Positions 1 through 5,005 of a DNA stretch of 8,575 nucleotides are shown one piece after another. The translations under genes and the position numbers were made by a program. Source of the DNA: Desulfobacterales bacterium (GTDB taxonomy: Bacteria; Desulfobacterota; Desulfobacteria; Desulfobacterales; C00003060); assembly GCA_020347085.1 (NCBI GenBank), contig CP070769.1, forward strand, positions 670,010-678,584, given 5' to 3'. Numbering within the stretch: position 1 is the stretch's first letter; each line of letters opens with the position of its first letter. The notes under the pieces are model-generated. The model was not told the DNA's origin. It did not search any database and saw only the letters and a list, made by a program, of their open reading frames with translations.

Positions 1-645
1 CCTTTGTCCGCCTGAAGTTTTTCCTGCGCCCCCAGGAAGCTGAACGCTGTGGGTTGCGTCAAATATGACGGGCCATCCAACATCCTGCAGGATTGCCAGG
101 CCCCGGAAGTCAACCACCAGATTGTTGTAACCAAAACTTATACCACGTTCGGTCACCAGGACCTTACGATTACCCGTAGAAATTACTTTTTCTATAACAT
201 GCTCTACGTCCCACGGTGCCAAAAACTGCCCTTTCTTGATGTTGACGGGCTTCCCAGCTTCAGAAACAGCTATAATGAAATCGGTTTGCCGACACAAAAA
301 GGCTGGAATCTGTAGAATGTCCAAGACTTGGGCAGCAGGACCGATCTCGTGAAATCGATGCACATCAGAAATAACTGGTATGTCATATTTGTCCTTGATA
401 GCAGATATGATCTCCAAACCCTTGGACAATCCCGGGCCTCGGTACGAACCGAGTGAGGTCCGATTGGCCTTGTCATAGGACGTTTTGAATATGAAGGGGA
501 TTTGAAGCTCATCGGTTACATCCTTAAGAAAGGCTGCGTTCTAAAGGGTGGCATCATAGGTTTCGATCACACACGGTCCTGCGATCAAGACCAGGGGGTT
601 TCCATCACCGATTGCGATTTCTCCCACATAAACGATTTGACTCAT
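1..645 (-). CDS. kdsA: 3-deoxy-D-manno-octulosonate 8-phosphate synthase (KdsA), 3' end outside window, one in-frame UAG
   Basis: KdsA condenses phosphoenolpyruvate with arabinose 5-phosphate to Kdo 8-phosphate in the cytoplasm, the committed step to the Kdo sugar of LPS. Reading leftward from the ATG at 645-643, 215 codons are visible; the family is about 270-280 residues, so roughly the last 60 are missing past base 1. Motifs in order: AGPCVIE (22-28), FKTSYDKANRTS (53-64), SYRGPG (67-72), SDVH (93-96), PAFLCRQTD (114-122), NIKKGQF (135-141), ISFGYNNLVVD (169-179), FDATHSVQ (195-202). Cys25 in GPCVIE and His199 are ligands typical of the metal-dependent KdsA class; E. coli has Asn at the Cys position. 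Codon 35 is TAG, in a helix region where homologues carry a variable polar residue, and the frame continues intact after it. The start has AGGG about 8 bases upstream. The enzyme is functional only if UAG is decoded; otherwise this is a pseudogene or contains a sequence error. Family identity is certain. Confidence 0.93.
541..543 (-). other. In-frame UAG codon 35 of kdsA
   Basis: On the minus strand the codons read GCC ACC CTT TAG AAC GCA GCC, giving DATL-stop-NAAFLKDV. The same frame carries KdsA motifs both before (GPCVIE) and after (DKANRTS), so this is not a frameshift. It could be sense UAG (pyrrolysine or suppressor tRNA), a nonsense mutation (for example from CAG or AAG), or a base-call error. 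Confidence 0.9.
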
Positions 646-701
646 TGAAGATTCCCTCGAGCACGCTGGAGGAAATCTTCCACCGTAAGGAAGTTGGCCA
701 T
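642..701 (-). CDS. Possible 19-residue upstream ORF overlapping the kdsA start
   Basis: A minus-strand ATG frame encodes MANFLTVEDFLQRARGNLQ and stops at a TGA that overlaps the kdsA start codon as ATGA. That geometry is typical of translational coupling. Its own ribosome binding site is poor: a G-run lies about 13 bases upstream, too far. I recognise no family. It may be a leader peptide for kdsA, the relic of a lost upstream gene, or chance. Confidence 0.2.
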   Translation of the reverse strand: MANFLTVEDFLQRARGNLQ

Positions 702-717
702 TTTTTGATTGTTTCCC

Positions 718-734
718 CCCTTGCTACGCAAGGG
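718..734. repeat. Perfect inverted repeat, 7-bp stem with TAC loop
   Basis: CCCTTGC-TAC-GCAAGGG forms a perfect 7-bp hairpin with a 3-base loop. There is no T-run on either side, so it is not a typical intrinsic terminator. The core TGCTACGCA recurs in the hairpin at 798-820. Confidence 0.55.
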
Positions 735-797
735 CATACAAACTTAAACAATAGCACTTCGTTCTTCTTTGTTTTGCGGCTGTTTGCCTCTCAACAA

Positions 798-820
798 AGC
801 CACCTGCTACGCATGTGGTT
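798..820. repeat. Second related hairpin with the same TGC-TAC-GCA core
   Basis: CCAC-C-TGC-TAC-GCA-T-GTGG pairs with one internal mismatch and extends by an A-T and a G-T pair. It repeats the TGCTACGCA core of the hairpin 80 bases to the left, suggesting two diverged copies of one unit. Confidence 0.45.
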
Positions 821-839
821 ATTTAGGCGCTCGCTAACC

Positions 840-866
840 CCGCAGTCCCTGTAATTCGGGACGCGG
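840..866. repeat. Hairpin, 9 bp with one bulged A
   Basis: CCGC-A-GTCCC pairs with GGGAC-GCGG around an 8-base loop. No T-run follows. Together with the two hairpins to its left it makes this stretch strongly structured, as in repetitive palindromic elements or structured RNA. Confidence 0.45.
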
Positions 867-1078
867 AATGCGCTCGCTTCTGCGGTTCAAGGCATCCTGA
901 AACGTCTCTGTCGCAGACAATAATAGGTATTGCCTGACGGGCTGAGCACCCCCGCTGGGTCTGCAACACTGAACAATACGCACTGGGGGAGGTACAAAAA
1001 CCCTATCTTACGTTCCCGCAAAAGTCAAGAATCAGCGTGAAAAACACAACCAGCACGAAAACGGCTCGAATAACAACC

Positions 1079-1107
1079 TTGATTCTTTGCTGGCGAACTG
1101 TTATGTT
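1079..1107 (+). promoter_or_regulatory. Candidate sigma-70 promoter for the M23 peptidase gene
   Basis: TTGATT (1079-1084) and TATGTT (1102-1107) are separated by 17 bases. Each matches the consensus at four of six positions. Transcription would start near 1114, about 45 bases before the chosen start codon. The -10 overlaps a small inverted repeat, GCGAAC/GTTCGC at 1093-1110, which could be an operator or chance. Confidence 0.35.
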
Positions 1108-1158
1108 CGCGCTCTGTTTGGGAAAGTAATACAGGATATTGATGAGATTAAGGAATAT

Positions 1159-2538
1159 ATGACTGCTAGAAAGTCCAAACTCCCAAAGTTCTTGTACGTT
1201 CTCATGGCGCTCCTATTGTGCGGCTTGGCAATTCCCTTGGTGCAGATGATCGCCATGAGCTTTGAAGGGGAAATGCCCACATTTCAGATGGAAGCGCCCA
1301 TCTATACCATTGGCAGATCTTACACCCTGAAAGGGTTGGCCTCTGATCAAAAGAGTGGGCTACGGAGGGTGTGGATAGCAATCCTCCAACAGGGAAAAGA
1401 GAGGATCCTCTTTGATCAGACATTTCCCTCCAAGGGCTGGTTAAGAAGAGGTCTATTACAAAACCAGCGCGTTTCGCTTGAGATCAACGTGGAGGCACTC
1501 GGTCTGAGCGATGGAGAGGCCCTTCTAAGAACAGCTGTGTGGGATTACTCTTATCGCAGCTGGTGGGCCGGAAATCGGACTTATGTAGAATACAAGATCC
1601 AACTCGATACGCAGCCGCCGACCATTGATGTCCTTAGCCGCGTCCACAATCTCAATCAAGGCGGGGCTGGATTAACCGTCTACCAAATCTCGGAGCCCGG
1701 TACCGTCCATGGTGTCCAGGTAGCCGACAGTTTTTTCCCTGGCTATACTGGATTTTTTAGCGATCCCAATGTGTACATAGCGTTTTTCGCCATACCCTAT
1801 GATCAAGGCCTGGAATCAGAACTCTATGTGCGGGCTACAGACGCTGCTGGCAATAGCCGCCAAGCCCGATTTGCGTATCATATCAATACAAGAAATTTCA
1901 AAAAGGATAGGATTAGGATCTCACATGCCTTTCTCAGCCGCAAGATCCCTGAGTTTGAGGGTGCCCTGAACATGGCGAGTGCTTCTGCATTGCCCATTGA
2001 CAAATTTGTAGCGGTGAACCAGGATCTACGCCGGGCCAATCACATGACCCTTGAAGATGCTTGCAAAAAGAGCGACGCCAAGCAATACTGGGAGGGGGCG
2101 TTTATTAGGCTTCCCCACTCTGCCCGAAAAGCTGGGTTTGCTGATCATCGAAAATACGAGTATAATGGTAAGATAGTGGATGAGCAGGTGCATCTCGGAA
2201 TAGACCTGGCCTCCACCGGCTACTCACCAGTGCCTGCTGGAAACAACGGACGCGTTGCACTGGCCGAATACCTGGGTATTTACGGTAATACCGTGCTCTT
2301 GGATCATGGTTTTGGTCTTTTTAGCATGTACGGACACCTTAGCCGAATAGAGGTCGCAAAGGATGAGGTCGTTTCCAAAGGAGATGTGATCGGGTATACA
2401 GGTATGACAGGTTTGGCTGGAGGCGATCATCTCCATTATTCGATGATAGTTGACCATATCTTTGTCAATCCAATAGAATGGTGGGACCCAAATTGGATAA
2501 AACACAATGTGACTGATAAGCTTCAAGGGATTAAATAG
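1159..2538 (+). CDS. Membrane-anchored M23 (LytM/lysostaphin-type) metallopeptidase
   Basis: A predicted zinc endopeptidase acting on peptidoglycan cross-links in the periplasm, 459 residues. A basic N-terminus is followed by one membrane segment at about 11-33, with no clear cleavage site, so it is probably anchored. Residues 40-250 look like beta-rich, Ig-like extracytoplasmic domains (for example DTQPPTIDVLS and LYVRATDAAGN). The C-terminal M23 domain (about 340-445) has the complete active site: HLGID (His345, Asp349), YGHLS (His393) and HLHYS (His424, His426). It is therefore predicted to be active rather than a LytM-type activator. ATG 1159 is chosen because AAGGA precedes it at short spacing and the membrane segment then sits at the N-terminus; a TTG at 1087 would add 24 residues unlike a signal sequence. 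The gene stops at TAG and a second in-frame stop, TGA, follows after two codons. It diverges from kdsA, a cell-envelope gene. The specific substrate is unknown. Confidence 0.88.
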   Translation: MTARKSKLPKFLYVLMALLLCGLAIPLVQMIAMSFEGEMPTFQMEAPIYTIGRSYTLKGLASDQKSGLRRVWIAILQQGKERILFDQTFPSKGWLRRGLLQNQRVSLEINVEALGLSDGEALLRTAVWDYSYRSWWAGNRTYVEYKIQLDTQPPTIDVLSRVHNLNQGGAGLTVYQISEPGTVHGVQVADSFFPGYTGFFSDPNVYIAFFAIPYDQGLESELYVRATDAAGNSRQARFAYHINTRNFKKDRIRISHAFLSRKIPEFEGALNMASASALPIDKFVAVNQDLRRANHMTLEDACKKSDAKQYWEGAFIRLPHSARKAGFADHRKYEYNGKIVDEQVHLGIDLASTGYSPVPAGNNGRVALAEYLGIYGNTVLLDHGFGLFSMYGHLSRIEVAKDEVVSKGDVIGYTGMTGLAGGDHLHYSMIVDHIFVNPIEWWDPNWIKHNVTDKLQGIK

Positions 2539-2547
2539 ACAGAGTGA
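2536..2547 (+). other. Double stop at the end of the M23 gene (TAG, two codons, TGA)
   Basis: The frame ends AAA TAG ACA GAG TGA. If UAG were read as sense, only three residues would be added before TGA. A backup stop this close fits a cell in which UAG termination leaks, but would also occur often by chance. Confidence 0.6.
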
Positions 2548-2654
2548 ATTGAAGTTGCTCCATCACGCCATGGTTCCAATACTCCCATTCGGACAAAGCT
2601 CCTGAGTTTTAGGCACCTCAGTGCAACTTAGACACTTTAACTATAGGATAAGCA

Positions 2655-3824
2655 ATGAAGCGTTACAAAGTGAATAAGACCTACGAACAGATCAACCAAA
2701 AGATCAGGGATGGCAAGGTCGTTGTAGTCACGGCTGAGGAAATCATTGACATCTTAAAAGACAAAGGCCCGGTCAAGACGGCTCGCGAAATAGACGTCGT
2801 GACTACCGGCACCTTTTCGCCCATGTGTTCATCCGGGGCCTTTATCAATTTTGGCCACTCTGTGCCCACGATAAAGGCTGCTAAGGTTTGGCTGAATAAT
2901 GTTCCAGCCTATGCTGGTTTGGCTGCTGTGGATTGCTATATTGGGGCTACTGAACCATCTGAGGAAGATCCTTTGAACAAAGTCTATCCCGGAGAGTTCA
3001 AGTATGGTGGCGGCCATGTGATTCAAGATCTTGTTGCGGGCAAAAAGGTTCGCCTCAAGGCGACTGCCTATGGAACCGATTGTTATCCCAGTCGGGGTAT
3101 CGAGAAAGATATTACCCTGAAGACCGTCCCACAGGCCACATAGTGTAACCCAAGGAATGCATATCAAAACTATAACTGTGCAATAAACTTAAGCAATAAG
3201 ACCATTTACACCTATATGGGCACGCTTCGCCCAAATGCAGGAAACGCAAACTACTGCTCTGCAGGGCAACTTAGCCCCCTGATGAACGACCCATATTACA
3301 TGACTATCGGCATCGGCACGAAGATCTTCCTTGGAGGAGGCCAGGGTTTTGTCACCTGGCACGGCACGCAGCACAAACCCAAAGTCAAGAGAACGAAGAA
3401 GGGCGTTCCTCTGACCCCGGCCGGCACCTTGTACGTGATGGGCGACGTAAAAAAGATGAGCCCGAGGTGGCTCGTGGGCGTGAGTATGCAAGGGTATGGG
3501 TGCTCAATGGCAGTTGGCTTAGGTGTGCCTATCCCTATCTTAAACGAAGAGATTGCAGCATATACTGGCATTTCGGATGAGGAGATCTTCACTCAGATTG
3601 CAGATTATTCACACGACTACCCACGTGGCATATCCAAGAGCTACGGCAAGGTCAGTTACGCCGAGCTTAAAAGTGGGACCATCCGATTTAAGGGTGAAGA
3701 CGTCCCGACTGTGCCCCTCTCGAGTGTTGTGCGAGCAAGAGAGATTGCTGAAACCCTGAAGACATGGATACAGAAAGGGAAGTTCAATTTAGGTGAACCC
3801 CAACAGTTGCTCCCCTCGGTTTAG
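2655..3824 (+). CDS. Homocysteine biosynthesis protein (HcyBio, PF01837/DUF39), one in-frame UAG
   Basis: This family supports direct formation of homocysteine from aspartate semialdehyde and a sulfur source in anaerobes lacking the classical O-acyl-homoserine route (shown genetically in Desulfovibrio and Methanosarcina). The full frame is 389 codons, close to the usual length of about 390. Conserved blocks: VVTTGTFSPMCSSGAF (48-63), NNVPAYAGLAAVDCY (81-95), GATEPSEEDPLNKVYPG (97-113), KYGGGHVI (116-123), AYGTDCYP (138-145; Cys143 is probably the essential cysteine), NPRNAYQNYNCA (165-176), IFLGGGQGFV and GYGCSMAVGLGVPIPILNEE. Codon 163 is TAG between PQAT and CNPRN; the frame is unchanged afterwards, so this is one gene and not two. 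ATG 188 (3216) is a conserved internal Met (YTYMGT), not a natural start. AGGA lies 6 bases before ATG 2655. The ferredoxin/NIL-domain partner often found beside this gene is not next to it here. The family is certain; activity depends on how UAG is read. Confidence 0.92.
3141..3143 (+). other. In-frame UAG codon 163 of the homocysteine biosynthesis gene
   Basis: The codons read CAG GCC ACA TAG TGT AAC CCA AGG. Family members usually have a hydrophobic residue just before NPRN, so UAG occupies a position inside a conserved block. The 24 codons between TAG and ATG 3216 (CNPRNAYQNYNCAINLS...) are clearly family sequence. That rules out a true gene end followed by a new gene. TTG (Leu) to TAG would be a single base change. 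Confidence 0.92.
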
Positions 3825-4033
3825 CTCACAGCTCGCAGTTCACAGGTAGTGCCAAAGCCCATGGCATTTCGTGGCTGCAAGCTCAAACCTGAAAACAGAG
3901 GGGATTTCACTGCCAGGGGTTGAAGGAAGGTTCCGTCCGCTCACAGAGCTTCGCTATAGGTCAGACGTCATATGGTGGAAGATCAGTATGGAAGGACAGC
4001 CTCCTGTATCCAGTAAACAGCATCCATTGACCA
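3825..4033. other. Intergenic stretch with low-complexity sequence
   Basis: The segment just after the upstream stop (3826-3845) has the loosely repeated form CTCACAGCTCGCAGTTCACAG. A weak hairpin GTGCCA/TGGCAT (3850-3867) follows, with only three T's after its arm. Neither a clear terminator nor a clear promoter for lepB is visible. If UAG were always sense, the homocysteine gene would extend 31 codons into this segment before a TGA, with no conserved-looking sequence; UAG 3822 is therefore probably a real stop. Confidence 0.4.
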
Positions 4034-4070
4034 ATGACCGATGATCACCGACAACTGACTACGAACTACG
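4028..4070 (+). repeat. Degenerate short-unit repeat of TGACC/ACTACG type
   Basis: The sequence is built from near-identical short words: TGACCA, TGACCG, TGATCACCG, ACAACTG, ACTACG, AACTACG. It spans the annotated start of lepB, so the first dozen residues there (MTDDHRQLTTNYG) are a translation of the repeat. Such intergenic repeats are often artefactually included in gene starts. Confidence 0.4.
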
Positions 4071-4726
4071 GGTCACCAACAGAATTGAACGAAAACAGCA
4101 CAGCCAGCACTGTCGTCAAGCCGAAAAAGCACATTCTGAGGGAATATGGAGAGGCGATCTTCATAGCCGTTATCCTTGCCCTTTTTATCCGCACCTTTGT
4201 CGTACAGGCTTTTAAAATTCCCTCTGGTTCCATGAAGCCGACCCTTTTGGTTGGGGATCATATCCTGGTAAACAAGTTCATTTACGGTATAAAGATTCCT
4301 TTTCTGAACATCACGCTAATCCCTGTCAAGGAACCCGAACGAGGGGATATCGTGGTATTCAAATTCCCCGAAGACCCCAAGAAAGATTTTATCAAACGGG
4401 TCATTGGCTTGCCGGGCGATACCGTCCAAATCCACAATAAAAGAGTGTTCATAAACCAAAAACCCATGCAGGACCCCTATGGTACCTATCTGGAATCCCA
4501 TGTTATCCCAGCCGGGGCTCGCCCACGCGACAATATGGGTCCTGTCACCGTTCCAGCAGATTCGTTGTTTGTCATGGGAGACAACCGTGATCACAGTTAC
4601 GACAGCCGGTTTTGGGGATTCGCAGACCTGTCAGCACTCAGAGGGAAGGCCTTTATTATCTATTGGTCATGGAACAAGGAAAATTCGGGCATAAGGTGGA
4701 GGCGATTGGGAAGTCTCATACACTGA
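4034..4726 (+). CDS. lepB: Signal peptidase I
   Basis: Removes signal peptides from secreted proteins at the outer face of the inner membrane (S26 Ser/Lys peptidase). The frame is 230 residues. One N-terminal membrane segment lies at about 38-60 (EAIFIAVILALFIRTFVV). Box B IPSGSMKPTL has the nucleophile Ser66. Box D KDFIKRVIGLPGD has the general base Lys121. Box E is MGDNRDHSYDSRFWGF (181-196). These are the complete family signatures, and the short single-anchor form is usual in deltaproteobacteria. The start is uncertain: ATG 4034 lacks a Shine-Dalgarno sequence and the first residues translate a low-complexity repeat. TTG 4085 (residue 18) is the only other nearby in-frame start before the membrane segment and also lacks a good site. 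The gene ends in TGA directly against a strong terminator, so it is probably last in its transcript. Confidence 0.93.
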   Translation: MTDDHRQLTTNYGSPTELNENSTASTVVKPKKHILREYGEAIFIAVILALFIRTFVVQAFKIPSGSMKPTLLVGDHILVNKFIYGIKIPFLNITLIPVKEPERGDIVVFKFPEDPKKDFIKRVIGLPGDTVQIHNKRVFINQKPMQDPYGTYLESHVIPAGARPRDNMGPVTVPADSLFVMGDNRDHSYDSRFWGFADLSALRGKAFIIYWSWNKENSGIRWRRLGSLIH

Positions 4727-4779
4727 GACTGGCGTGGCTGTCCGCACGAAGTCACGGCCATACGGCCAGTCCTTTTTTT
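4727..4779 (+). terminator. Intrinsic terminator after lepB
   Basis: GACTGGC (4727-4733) pairs with GCCAGTC (4765-4771), continued by imperfect GTGGC/GGCCAT pairing, and is followed at once by seven T's (4773-4779). It begins at the base after the lepB stop and separates lepB from the pyr transcript. Confidence 0.75.
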
Positions 4780-4859
4780 CAGGCCTGCAAGTCCCTGTGC
4801 CATCCGCGAAGCATAAGTATCCATCTTCTAGCAGAAAATTGAGCCACCCATTTTTTGAC

Positions 4860-4888
4860 TTGACCTGCCGGGGACCAGGGTGTATTGA
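4860..4888 (+). promoter_or_regulatory. Candidate sigma-70 promoter of the pyrB operon
   Basis: TTGACC (4860-4865) and TATTGA (4883-4888) are 17 bases apart. The predicted start is near 4895, giving a leader of about 110 bases before pyrB. The initially transcribed region is A-rich and then has seven T's (4898-4904). A second -10-like word, TATAAG (4906-4911), has only a poorly spaced -35 (TTGAGA, 15 bases), so I prefer the first. Confidence 0.45.
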
Positions 4889-4924
4889 GAGACAAAATTT
4901 TTTTGTATAAGGGATAGCAAGTCA

Positions 4925-4981
4925 GTGGTTGTAGACTGCAGTAAAGGCGTAGTTTTCGCGGGCCTCTTTACCAATTGGTAA
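4925..4981 (+). CDS. Possible pyrL-like leader peptide (18 residues)
   Basis: A GTG frame encodes MVVDCSKGVVFAGLFTNW and stops at TAA 4979-4981, inside the descending arm of the terminator before pyrB. AGGGA lies about 9 bases upstream. In enterobacterial pyrBI, a ribosome translating pyrL close behind polymerase prevents the terminator from folding when UTP is low; the geometry here would allow the same. There is no ATG, the ribosome site is modest and the peptide is unfamiliar, so it may be chance. Confidence 0.35.
   Translation: MVVDCSKGVVFAGLFTNW
4941..4971 (+). promoter_or_regulatory. Candidate antiterminator pairing in the pyrB leader
   Basis: GTAAAGGC (4941-4948) can pair with GCCTCTTTAC (4962-4971), with a TC bulge. 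The same GCCTCTTTAC is the ascending arm of the terminator, whose descending arm repeats GTAAAGG (4978-4984). The two structures are mutually exclusive, as expected of an attenuator. Confidence 0.5.
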
Positions 4982-4995
4982 AGGGGCTTTTTTTT
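4962..4995 (+). terminator. Intrinsic terminator (attenuator) directly upstream of pyrB
   Basis: GCCTCTTTACC (4962-4972) pairs with GGTAAAGGGGC (4977-4987) over 11 pairs with one G-T, around AATT, and is followed by eight T's (4988-4995). The pyrB ribosome site begins at the next base. A terminator between promoter and gene with no other gene in between points to regulated readthrough, probably by pyrimidine supply. Confidence 0.8.
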
Positions 4996-5000
4996 GGAGG
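4996..5000 (+). promoter_or_regulatory. pyrB ribosome binding site, decides the GTG start
   Basis: GGAGG lies 5 bases before GTG 5006. It overlaps the alternative upstream TTG start at 4994, which is therefore excluded. It abuts the terminator T-run. Confidence 0.8.
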
Positions 5001-5005
5001 AACTT

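Larger units (their letters stand above)
646..1158. other. Long divergent intergenic region without a convincing gene
   Basis: About 510 bases separate the divergent kdsA and M23 peptidase genes. The only open frames are short, lack recognisable motifs and have poor start signals. The left half (about 700-890) is rich in inverted repeats and contains short direct repeats: GCGCTCGCT at 828-836 and again near 871-879, and TGCTACGCA at 722-730 and 805-813. This suggests a decayed mobile or dispersed repeat element, or a structured RNA. The right half (about 900-1158) should hold the M23 promoter. No tRNA, CRISPR array or riboswitch was recognised. Confidence 0.5.

Noticed and set aside
49..315. 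Plus-strand ORF of 88 residues
   Set aside because: It is antisense to kdsA and its product has no family character; the minus-strand KdsA reading explains the conservation.
270..512. Minus-strand ORF of 80 residues within kdsA
   Set aside because: It is in a different frame from the KdsA reading (start offset of 133 bases) and is a shadow ORF.
612..854. Plus-strand ORF of 80 residues
   Set aside because: It overlaps the kdsA start and runs through the hairpin-rich segment, has no convincing ribosome site and shows repeat-like low-quality sequence.
1093..1110. Integron attC-like site around GCGAAC/GTTCGC
   Set aside because: Only one short inverted repeat is present; the core-site pattern and a second arm are lacking and there is no cassette context.
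1087..1158. TTG start extending the M23 peptidase by 24 residues
   Set aside because: ATG 1159 has AAGGA just upstream and puts the membrane segment at the N-terminus; the extension overlaps the likely promoter.
3144..3215. Frameshift or two separate genes in the homocysteine locus
   Set aside because: Both halves are in the same frame and the bases between encode conserved family residues, so only the TAG codon interrupts it.
4895..4995. PyrR binding loop or a known riboswitch in the pyrB leader
   Set aside because: I could not find the conserved PyrR recognition sequence or any recognisable riboswitch core.
4994..5005. TTG start four codons upstream for pyrB
   Set aside because: It overlaps the terminator T-run and the GGAGG ribosome site, which serves GTG 5006.
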